From Acanthaster planci (taxonomy: Eukaryota; Echinodermata; Asteroidea; Valvatida; Acanthasteridae): DNA of 64,000 nucleotides. The stretch covers positions 496,683 to 560,682 of the forward strand of contig NW_019091438.1 in assembly GCF_001949145.1 (NCBI RefSeq). Reading direction: 5' to 3'. A program made the translations under genes and the position numbers. The notes beneath the pieces are model-generated. The model saw nothing but the letters and a program-made list of their open reading frames with translations. It was not told where the DNA came from and did not search any database. Positions 39,501 to 51,500 of this stretch are shown in pieces. Numbering within the stretch: the stretch's first letter is position 1; each line of letters starts with the position of its first letter.

Positions 39501-42500
39501 ATTGATGCTTGGTCACAGCCGATCCAATGATATGGAACGGTTCCTGAAAGTGACATTTGCAATAGTAGATGTTTTGATTGTTTTTTAATATTGATTTATT
39601 TTGTTATGTTTGATATTTTATCAGGATAACCCGTTTCACAATATTTTCATGGTCTTCCCCGGGGTCCAAGGGTAAAGATGAACAGTTCAAATATGAATTT
39701 AAAAATATGATTGCATGTACTTAGAAAAAAATAAAATGGAAAAAAATTAAAGTGCCAGACAATAATCACAAACAATATTGGCAGTGCTCATGCCCGCTTT
39801 TCAAGCTCTTTGCCTAATTTTGCTTAATTTTTTTCTTCCAGGAAAGGAACCTTCTCCTGGAGCAGCTGAGTGGCAAGCTCCAGAAGGAACTGGATGCCTT
39901 GCGGCACCAGACCCACGAGAAGGACCAACGGCTGCAGTCCCTGGCTGCATCCGTCTTGGAGAAGGACAAGCTGAACGATGCTCTGAGGGACCAGGTGCTG
40001 GCGGCACAGCGGGAGGCAGAGGAAGGGCAGAGGGAGACAGAGAGGGTTGTCCGAGAAGCCCAGGGGAAGATGCGGAATGCCGACGTGGCAAAGGAACTGG
40101 CACTGGTGGAACTGAGGGAGGCACTGCTGAGGGAGAAGGAAGAGGAGATTGAACAAGTGAGTTAGGGCAGTGTTGCAAGTTAAGTGCTTCACAAGTACTT
40201 CAGTGTTGTAGTTGGGTTCTTTACAATTTTAGGTGTGCCAAATAGTACCATAGTACCAAGTGCTGTTACACGCACATTCACAAGTGGCAGCATAGTTGAA
40301 TCACTGTAGAGGGAGGAGGAGATGGAATGAGTACATTTGGGCAATGTAGTTAGTCAAGTATTTTACAAGTACTTCAGTGTGGTAGTCAAGTATCCCACTA
40401 GTACTTTACGTTAATATTTTTCATAAGTCATACCAAGTGCTGTCACGGTACTTTCATTTAAGTGCCTTTGTTGCTGTTAATATATGAACAGTTTGCAACA
40501 GCAGTGGAATTATTCTCAAAGTTGGGGGGGGGGAGTTATGAGACTGCCGGGCATCAGGTTTTAATAGACAGTTCATTAAACCTCATCCCGTTGTGTTGTG
40601 ACTAGGCCCTTTGGGTCCTCTCTCCCCCCAGCCACCATTGATAGTTTGCTGCTTTTATTTAGATTGGGCGCTTATGACTTTGGAGTTTTTTTTAGGCACT
40701 TGTCTACAACGCTGGTTGGGATATCTTGTGCAGACAAAGACAAGCCGTATATTACACCATATAAACTATATGTTTGACTTTTATCATTTGATGTGACTGT
40801 TGTTTTGGCATCTCGTCATCCTACAGCTCAAACTGAGTCTTGAGAAGGATAAGAAGGAAGCACTCACTGCTTTGGACCAGAAAACTTCAGAGATGATGAG
40901 GATCACTCAGCGCTCACTTTCAGTGAGTTTACAATTCAGTAGTCCTCAAAAATATTCAGTAGTCTTTAAATTACCAGGGTTACAAAGAGAATATTATTAT
41001 GTGATTAATCTTGTGAAAACAATACAGAAATTATTAAAACTTGGGTCATTTTATAAATTAGGGGTCCAAATGTTTTCTGTCCCTGTCACATCTGACATAT
41101 GAGTTTGTAAGTTCAGAACTCATTTTCTAATTTCTAAGAGTGCTAAATTAATGCCAATTACCTGTCAAACAAATAGAAATAGTTTGAAATCAATTTCAGT
41201 GATATTTCCATGCCAAATCACACGGGTCAGGTGTAACAGGGACACCAAAATGTCACACTTTTGGACCCACATGCTATCCAACACACTCCCTCCCCCTGCA
41301 GGAGAAAGAGGAAGACCTGAATGTAGTCAAGATGCAGCTGGTGCAGCATACGGAGGAAGCCAACAAGATGGAACAGCAGCTCAGGGAACAGGCAGAGGAG
41401 CAGGTACACTGAAATTAGAATTAATTAAAATGAGTCAGATTGTCCAGGGGAGTAAAGCTTTCCCTAGTGGAACTGTATGGAGAAGGAACCACACAAGGAT
41501 ATATGTCCAAATTTGGTAACAGTCGGTCAGAAAGCAACAACAACTTTTGGTCTGTCCATCCTTGAGATATTAAACAGGGCTGTAGTTGCAACATTGCAGA
41601 CTCGTAAAATTTCAAGTCCAGGTCTGTTGTCAGGCACAAATTGACAACTATGAGAACAATACAGAAAAGGCACTTCCTGTTGCCAAGCTTTGTACTGACT
41701 GCCGTCCCTCTGCTCCAGGTCCAGGCGGCCGTGGAGAAAGAGCGGCGGGCGATGGAGGAGGAGTACACCCGGAGGCGGAGAGAGGAGAATGTGGAGAAGG
41801 AGCTGGAGGTTGCCAAGGAGACGTCGCGGTTGCAAGGCGAGCTGCACGTAACCAAGCAACGGCTGGAGCAGATGCAGACAACAGTCGGTGTCCTGAAGGA
41901 GGTTGGTCCCGATGTTAACCAAATTCCTTAAAATGTGACCTGACCGCACAGAATGAGTCGCAAGTCAGCGGAGGCACTTTTGACTTGAAGGCATTTTGAA
42001 ATAATCTTGCACAATTTGCACAATTATAAACCCCTCAACATTTTTCAGCCACCCAATGCCCCTTTTTCATCAGGATACCAAATGTTGATGTCTCAAAACA
42101 TTGCTCAGCCTGCTTCTTCTTATGCAATCGAAAACTGAATTTCTTGTTAAAATGGCAGCAGGAGTCACTTTAAGAGATCTGGTCTCGATCATTTGTCTAT
42201 ACCTAGTCCAGCTTTGTAGCTTTGCACAGCAGACAAACTCCTCCTCCAAAAGTGGGCCAGGTTACAGACTGAACTAATATGTATTTCAAGATCTAAAAAT
42301 GGTAAAGTTTTTAAAAAGTATTTTCCTGCTGCCTCCAGTTTGATTTACTTCAGCAGAGGTTATTTTTACAAGCCATCAACTGAACATGAGTGATACATCG
42401 TTTCCAAACCAGGCGTTTCTGACTAAATCAGTCTTGGACTATTACTCGCCCATTAGCCCCTACTGTCCTCAATCCTTCGATTCTGATTTTGCATACACCC

Positions 42501-45500
42501 TGGGGATGGAGAGTTAGTCTTAAAAATCATACACTGATGACAATCAGTAAATTATCCTTGGAGGATTATGAACCAACATCCCGACAACAGTTTTGGGGCG
42601 ATTCTATTGAGACCTTTGCATTCTTGCAAAAGTCGAATGCCATAAAATCGGGTGTTCTGTCCAGGTGTCAAAAGAGTAAAATGATCCTTTTTCTGAAGAT
42701 TTTGAGGCCACATGTTACATACACAAGGAGATGATTTCTCCATTGCCTCCTTCCAAGGAACAAATCAGTTAAGATTTATCGTCTCTCGTTTCCCAACCCT
42801 GAAGGAACTGGACAAATTACGGGAGGAGAATCTGGCCGCTGGTCGGGAGAAAGTGGAGGCGGTGTCTGAGGCGAGAGAGAAAGCCAGGGAAGATATCCAG
42901 AGGGAGTTAGACCAACTCAGGGAACAGCTTGCCAAGGTAACCACGTTACAGTTTTATCTCAGTTGTTAGGCACAGGAAAGATTATGTCAACTTGTATGTC
43001 CTATTTAAAGTCATCTATAATAGTGTTCTTAACCACTTGCTGCCGGGTGCTTTTAAAAATGCAGTGCACACATACGGGCCATTTTCAAGATTTTCAGTTT
43101 TCAAAATTCTTCAAAAATTCTTCATTTCATTTAATGGATGTTTACACCCATACGAATGACTGTTTGGTGGCTACTCTAAGCTGACAGGCAACCTCCATTG
43201 ACTTCTGAGTATTTCAGCCAGGCCTGCCGCCCTGTAAAGAGAGCCCAGAATTTGTGAGGCGATGCTTAATTTCCCTTGTTCCTTGTAAATGCGTGTGGTA
43301 TCTATTCAAACGTGCCTGGATTAGCGTGCAGGGGTGCCGTGTCGCTCATCAATGGGGCCCTGGAGCACTTTTGTCCATTGTGCGCCCAAAACAGTAGTAT
43401 ACTGTTTAAAAACAGTGACGGATTACCTTTGAAAAATGCAAGCCGAAAAATGAGGGCAATTCTCAGCAGCAGAACTTTTGTTCCGAGTACTGCCTTTTGT
43501 TACACAGACCAGCTCTTTTGTCCAATTTTGGGCATCCAAACTCTGTGTATAAACCCATGGTGCTCGAAACGGGGTTCCCCGGCAGCAAGTGGTTAATGTG
43601 AGTGACAAAATTTATTTTGTTATCCCAAAACCTAACCTCATCTTCTTTGCAAGCTAGTCCTCAACATAATAAGATGCACAACACAAGCATGTACACTGTC
43701 AAGGCCTTTAATTAACCCCTTGAGATCCTCAGCCCGCTTTTCAGCTATTATTCTCAGCCCACACATGAGCGAACACGGTGAAAGAAGGCAGACCCTGGCT
43801 CTTGTGTATATGGTAATTAGTCTTTGTGCGTAGCCCAGAAATGAAAAGACCAAATTTGCATCATAATTACCAGCTTCACAATAGTCCCCACTTTGAAAAG
43901 AGGCAATGGGAATGTGGAAGCTTGAGTAGAGCCGCATGTCACCAAACAATCAGCCTCTTCACCGTGTAATTCAAAGCGTGCAGAGCACGCAGGGCTACAG
44001 ACCAAGAATCTGCGGTTTGGCAGGTGGCCTTCATGGCCAAGTGAGGCTGGAATTCTTGGAGTCGGCTTTCGGGAAGAAATTCCCGTCGTCAAGGGGTTAA
44101 CCCCAAAAGAACCAGGTTATTTTGGACTTGTATTTTATCTCATAGCGGGGGGGTAAGCTGTCACATGCCCGATTGTTTTGAAACGAGCAGACGCTTATCC
44201 GTATAAAGGTGAAGTTGAAATGCAGTGCGATGTAGGGTTTTGATGTTATGGTCATTTGAAGTTCATGGCCTCACTCGTTTTGGCCCACAAGCGTGGAGCA
44301 GGTCAGTGGAAAAAGTATTGGGTTTTGGCTTACATGTCTCTGAAAAAAGTGTGCAATGTGCAGGGACAGTATGTCCGATTTTCAGAAAAGTGATGCCAAA
44401 AATGACTGCAAGTTGTTACTGAGGCAAAGTGCGTGGACTACATGCACTCTGACACTGTTGCAGGAAATGTTCGGGGGCAGATTCCACCCCCTCTTTTGTC
44501 TCATTTAAGGTTAGGTCAGAATTGACTTGCACTTGGGTCACATTCAGTAGCATAATGATAATGACATTGTTTACTGACAAGCAAGTTGTTTCCACTTCAT
44601 TTTTTGATGTCCTGTGAACCAGCTAGGAGGGGTTCTGACAGCTGCTAAGGCTGAGAAAGATTTTGGGGCAATTTTAGTCTGTTAGAATAAACTTCCTAGG
44701 ACAGAAGTTGCAGATGAAATAAAATGAGGGCATTTGTCAGACTTCTGTGTGACTGTGGATGTTGGTTGTGGGAGCTCAGAAGTATACTTTGAACAGTTTC
44801 TTTTTTGGGGGGGGGTGATTTCATATAAGAGTTTGTGTTTAAACTATGTTTATTTCAAAAGAGTAGATTTGTGAGCAATTTGTATAGGGGGAGTACACCT
44901 AGTGGATTGCTTTTTCCTCTCAACATCACCTGTCCCTGACACTCAGTGTTCACCCACGCTTCTTCCAATGACCTTTCTATTTCCAAAGGTGAAGGAAAAG
45001 GCTGTTATTTATGGTGTGTTTTCATCAAGATGACAGTCTGACATTTGTAAGCCTCTCAAGTTGTTCCCAGAGGGATTTAGATGCATTACATGATTGCAGC
45101 TACAGGTGAAAAAAGGAGATAGAATTTCAAGGTTATATTTTCACGTGGAGTGATTTAATGATGAATTTCTCCGTTCAACTGTGGTTAAAATGATAGGAAA
45201 TGTAGCACATACATGAAGGATTTCATTTCTTGTTGACATATACAACAGGCTCTGTGCAGATAAGTACCGTTAGATAATACACACCCATGTTGAAAAGAGT
45301 TCTGTAGGTGTTGCAAGTTTGGGAGAGGGTGTGGCCAGGGGAGGTTTTTTGGGGGATGGGAAGAAAGCTTGTTCAAGGAATGAACTGCATGTGCCATCAG
45401 AGACAAGTTAAAACTTTTTACTGATTTTAAGGCAAATCTTAAAACCCCTCTTTTCAAAGAAGCGTTCGCTTACATGTATGTTCTGCTAAAGTTGTAAAGT

Positions 45501-48500
45501 GTGTTAATGTTTTTAATTTCTGATCTCTGATTGTTCTTTATGTTTTATTGTTGTAAAACTTCCTCTTTGACTGACTTTAAAGAGTTTTTAACCAACCTAT
45601 TTGGATGATTTTTACAAGGGGGAAGGGTTAGGTTTTGATGTGCCTTTTGTCTGTACTTATAATCTGTCTTTGTAGTTTCCTTTGGCATGTTTTAATGCTG
45701 TAAAGTGCCACTGGCAATCAAGTTTAAAGTGTAATTATTATTGTTATTATTTTATTAAGGAAACATTTCAGTGTAAAGAAAAATCCAGTGTGCATTTTCA
45801 TTTCATGCGGGCAACGGAGGATGAATTTCTATTAAATTGAAGTGTCTCTTCCAGCATTGAAAGGAACATCAGTATCTTCCTAAACTTAAAATGAATGCAG
45901 AGATATACACTGTATGTAGATGTGCATGATAAAATTTCTTTCCTTTCCAAAAAGCTCTATGAAGAAGAAAAAAACAAGTCAAGATTTTCTGGAGCAGGTG
46001 GCTATAGGAGGTGGCCGGTACCTTCTTTTGTGCCTGTGAAGCTAGCCACAAGTATCCATACGCTGTACGTGACAAATGCTACACACATGATTTAATGTCT
46101 CTCCTCAAAGTTGCAGAACCCCTAATGTCAACCATGGAATGGTCTTGCTTATTTGTATGGCCCGGTCTGCTGATCTAACAGTTACTTTTATTGCCTGGAT
46201 ATTGTTGGCCCACTGCCAAGCGTAGCCGAAAAGAGTTTGTACAACTATGTCAAGTGCAGTGGCTCGTTCAGTGTGCAAACACACAGGTTGATGTCCCGGG
46301 TCAAACTGATTGGCCACTTGAAAATGTAGGCTTCTTTGTGTAATATCTAGCTGAAGGAGTGCAGGTTGTTAATTTTCAAGTTCATTTCAGGTGTTTGAAG
46401 GACGCCAAAGTCTATTCTGGTATTGACATTTTTGGTGGGATTGGACTGATCTCTTGATGTCTGTCGCCAGTTTGATAGGCACAATCGCTGAACAAATTGG
46501 CGAGTGGTTCATAACGATTGGCTTTGATGCTGTGCTGGCTTCCTCTGCAGCTTCCGGTGTCAACAGCTACATTCTGGGGATAAATTTATCGGAAACTTCT
46601 TGATCAGCAGTCAACATCTCCGCATGTAGTATTTTGTACTCCTGGACTGCATAGTGGATCTGGCCATGTCATTGTCTGGACGGCGTGATTTGTCTACTTG
46701 CTGGTTGACTTGAGATGATCCTCTGCTTTGACTGCTCTGTTGTGTCTTTTCTGTTCTGATACATCATCTCCTGCCGTGTCTTTGACGATCAATTCTGTCG
46801 CTTGCTTTGGTCAGTCATCTATGTCATTCCTCTTGTCAGTGTGAAGAGATTTAGTGTCCCCACTTTTCCAACCCATTTTATGACACTTTCAGTGGGTTTA
46901 CTTTTGTTACGTCACAGATTCCTCCGTTTTGTGAAGTTGGACTTTTAATCCGTTGAAGTCCACTCATTCAAGACAAGATTTGCAAGCTCCCATATCCACT
47001 GTGGATGTTAATTTTGTTGTGGGATAACAAGTACTGCGATGGTGGGTTCTTTGGTACTCTTCATGTCTCTGGTGTTCATTTTATGAATGTCAGGTTCTCT
47101 GCCAGAAACATGTACATATTTTCTTATGGATGGCATTCGGATGACTTTCTCATGACTCCCAGCTGGTTATTGAACTTGATAAATGGCAGCGGAAAACTCG
47201 TTTCTGTTGTAATATTTGGACTTGATAAGTAATGCTATGCAGATTTGGAAGCTTCGTACTTTGAATATATTCAAAAACTTGGATTCTACAGTCGAATGTT
47301 GACTTTTCATCCAGACCATACACCTGTACACTCCATTATTATTCTACATGTACATCAGCATTTTTGAGGATTGCTGACCTTCATGTCAGATGCAGGAGTG
47401 GGAGAAAGAACTTTTCCTAGTCAAAGGAGATGACAAGCAGGCACTGAATTTCACCTAGCCCAGGCAACCATTAACGGATGACAAATTAGGAGAGAGATAT
47501 CTACATCACAAAACCACCCAAGCAGAAGGTATTTCAGGGATTGATCTGATGATCCAATGTTTCTTCTTTGGTAAAGCTGTTTTGAAACTGTATACCCCCA
47601 ATCACTTTACCAGGCCCTCATGAATATGCGCATCTTGACCTTCGCATCGCACAGGGTGTGAAAGATCTTTCCCTGTGCAAACCAATTTGAGAGTGGCAGC
47701 CTGCAGGAAGCACCTCCATGCACATCACATGATGACTTGTATGAAGAGGAGCGACAGCAGTGAGTGACTAGTCTGGCTGAGTGTCCTGTCATCTTCTCAG
47801 GGAAGAGTGCATGAGTAGTTGCCATGGAGACTTTCCGATGTCTGGATAGAGCGAGCGATGTAAACAGCGCTAGCGATATCAATTACTGTATCGATAACAG
47901 TACCACCAGCAATTCCTCACGTGATATTCCCTACGTTGAGAGTCTTCACCTGTTGCGACTCACCATAAAAGTGTTAAATGTAAGCAATGTAGAAATGCTC
48001 AACACCCTTCTCCTAATTCATTGGAGGGCTTTGCTGAACTTCATATCCAGGGTGACATAAGAGTAACAAGTGAAAAAGTTTAATTTTATAGCCATATGAA
48101 AATATTAGGATTCATATGATTGGATGCTGTATCTTGATATTCAAACCTTTGACAAGTTTGTAACCAATGCAAATTTAGCTTTAAGGTTGACATTACACTG
48201 CTTTTTTTTAATACACTGGCTTTAAGTATTTACAAAAAGCTGACACTGCAGCCTTTCACACTGTTGGAACTTTTACCAGCTTTGACAATTTGTTTGGCCT
48301 TGTAGATCCTATCGTGCAGATGCACCCCTCCTTTGTAATCTTCTCTGTTCCAAACCCATCAAGATCAATGATGATAAGATTCTGTTGGAATTGGGATGGA
48401 CCCCGGAGACAGTGTGCAATTTTCAATGGGGCTTGAAGAGAGAGAATTCTGTTTGAAATACAAGAATTGTGCCTCTGGCTTTACTCTGCTTAGTGTTCAA

Positions 48501-51500
48501 ATTAAGCAGGACTGTTAGCAAATACTTAGTTAAAAGAGGATTAAAGAAACTCATCCCTATGGTTAATCACTCACAGCTCACAGTCTTATTCAGGCCCGTC
48601 ACTTAGGGGGGCCCAGAGGAACCAGACCCCCTCTTCTGGGGGTCCCCGGCCTCCCAGGGGTCGTGTGTGTTTATATGATATACCCCCACCAGCTAGTACT
48701 GTGCTCCCCCTGCCCAAAGCTGGTGATGGGGCTGGTCTTATTTTTCACCAGAATATCTGATTTTTAAAAAAGAGACAGTTATGCAGCCAACTTTCGAAGA
48801 ACAGCCTGGTGGCACCAGTTCCGAAGTTCGAGAGTCATTTGAACAGTATAGGCACATTACCAATTTTTCCTATCGCAGCCTCATATTTTGCCAACTTTCC
48901 AGGCATCACATTCATGTGTGCACGTAACCAAAGGGTAATGAAATGCATATATACACATCTGTCACTGAAGACTCGGAACAGTTAATGGTTTAATGCCTAG
49001 TTGCCCCTTTAAATATAGATTGCCACACTGTGTCCATGTGGCCTCAGGCATGAAGTGGTTGAATAAGTTTGATCAATTAAAACAATCTTGCTTGACTTTG
49101 TCTCATTTTTTTTTTCTCTCCGAAAGGAAAACCTACTTGAGGCGGACAAACTTCGCATGAAAATCCGCCAGCAGGAGGAGGAGGTAACCAGGCTGAGGTC
49201 AGAGGTCAAAGTTCATCAGGACCGCGAGGCCAAGTCAGCTGGGGTGACGGGAAGCAAGAGCATCCTGGCGGAGATCAATGAGGAGTGCAAGAGGACGGCA
49301 GCAGTCATCGGCTCCGCGCCGCTGAAGATGAACATCTCAAGGTAAGCATAGACGGTAGTGCCAGAATAGACAGGCCTACATACTGATGATGCACTTTTCT
49401 TTTACACGTGCACATTCCTATGTAGTCAATGAGGACCCACGGTCCACCGAGCACCATAGGAAAGCGCAAACCAAACAAAGTGTGGCGTCATCACTACAAA
49501 GGTTAATTCGAAATGGTGATGTGGGGTTCGTTGATGAAAAAGCACACATTGCATATGTCAGTTCACGGAGTGTGTGCAACCAGTTTTCAACTGAATGTGT
49601 ACAAGCTTGTAAGCTTTGTGTGAGAGGGAGCACACGAATGTGAGCTCACAACAGAAATCAACAACAGTTTATCGGGGCGAAACCTGCTTCACAAAATGGG
49701 TTCAGTTCAACAGAAGTCCCTGCGGAACTTTTTTTACAGTTTTACCAGTCTTAATAATAATTATGGACATGATGTTGCAATTTCATGGTTACTACATGTA
49801 TTTTTGGCAAGGCGGAAAAAATCTTTGCCATAGCAGGCCCACAAGTGGAGGGGCGTGGTTATTCAAACTCCCTTAACCTCACCATTCTGCCAGCTTCATC
49901 TAGGAATTGTCAATCTGTAACAGCAATGTTTTCCTTCTTCCCGAAGAGTGCGGGGTTGTGCACACAGGGACCACACTATGCTTTTCCTTTTTTTCACCTT
50001 ACTGTATACCAGGGGTAGCAAGTCCCTCAACGGAACCCGGTCACCAAAGAGCCCACTCCACGGCATGCCCGACTCTGCCCAGGGCCCTGGCCGCACCCAG
50101 GTCATGGCCGCCCTGACCAACCTCAGGATCAGCAACGAGGAGCTGCGGAACTACGTGCAGAGTCTGAAGGCCGACCTTGAGAGACAGAAGAGGGCGCTGT
50201 CCAAAGCGCAGAAAGAAAAGGTAGTCAGATTTAATTGATGAGTTGAACCAACTGCAAACTCCACCACTTTGATCTGTTGATGGGTTGTTAAGTGCTAGTT
50301 GATAATTGTAAGACTGCAAAACTATTCCCCTAATGGTCTAATGAGAGTCGCTACTTTAAACAGAGATAAGCAGTTCATGAAGAAGATTTGGAAGATACTT
50401 AGATTTGTTTTAGTTCCGAAAGAAAGGAAATTTTTCTTTTTCTGTTTTTTTAGGCTTCAAGTTTGAGTGGTGAGTGTAATCGATTTTGAGTACTTTGAAT
50501 TTTATAATATTAGTTGATAACCAGTATTTCCTTTATTTTTTATGTTCTAGGATGAAGAGGTGAAAAAAGTTGCAAGTACAATTGAGAAGAAATCTGGAGA
50601 TATGGACACGATGAGAGACAGGCTGATACAGGTACATGTAATTGCTTTATAGTTAAACAAGAAGCACTTTGTAAAGAGCTGATGACCAGTCAACAGACAA
50701 ACCACTTTCATCTGAAAAAAAATTTCCCTGTCCATCCCTGCGATCCTACTTATTCAAAAGATTTCTGACCTCCATATCTGTTGTTATCCCGATGTTCATT
50801 TCTGTTTGACCTGTGGATCATTTTGGGCAGCATTTGCAAACGTTAAATATCCCACCAGCAGATCACCCAATCTTGTTATGGGCTTGTTCTTGGCCATTTC
50901 TGTCCCTAGACATATCATGATCCCACCTTGCTCACTGCTAAGCGCAGCATCCGTCATGGATAACAGTGTTTAAATCTCTCTTTTTAAAATATTCTTTGGA
51001 CCATTCTCAGAGCGGGTCCCGTAGTTTCAAAAGTTACAATGGATCTTAGATCAGCTCTCTGCGTATGATACTTCGAACCGAAAGGATACAGGATCAGCAA
51101 AACCCTTCTAAGTTCTGCATGTAATTATTAGATTCTAGAAAAGAAATCAGCTGGTTTCCCTTTCCATGCCTTAATGTTGAAGCTACAATTCTACCTGAAC
51201 TGATTCTCTGCAAGTACTCGTAGTTTGTGAAAATGCACCCGAAAACATATTCATTTAACCATCTTATGCAAAATAATGTAGGACAGCGTGGGCTAGTGAA
51301 GCCGTTGTAACAAGTTTAATAGGAATTCTATTTAAGAATTTTTCCCTACATGTTGGTAATAATTTAGACTATGTACAAATATCAAACTTAATACACCATT
51401 TCCCGTTATCGTATCAAATATCACTATGCATGTATAATTTGGATGTACTTGGGATTTCATTTGTCGCCGACATGAAATAAACTGCTCCTCAATCGGAGAA

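Larger units (their letters stand above)
42937..49126. other. 6.2-kb intron of gene 1 with transposon cluster
   Basis: Holds MITE family A copy 4 (43029-43596), a second TTAA element (43712-44100) and a LINE 3' end (45393-45760). The rest is AT-rich without recognised features. Two exon-like bits near 45955 and 47391 were considered and rejected because donors or phases do not fit. Confidence 0.6.

Noticed and set aside
39778-40192. Long overlapping frames on both strands over exon 9
   Set aside because: They are shadows of the high-GC, Glu/Arg/Leu-rich coding exon. Only the plus-strand phase-0 frame is flanked by matching splice sites.
45955-45997. Coiled-coil-like peptide LYEEEKNKSRFSGA in the 6.2-kb intron as an extra exon
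   Set aside because: It is 43 nt long, so it would break the phase-0 to phase-0 join of exons 13 and 14. Acceptor and donor are both weak.
47391-47457. MQEWEKELFLVKGDDKQALN frame after a TGTCAG acceptor
   Set aside because: It looks coding, but no GT donor follows and the frame stops at TAG soon after.
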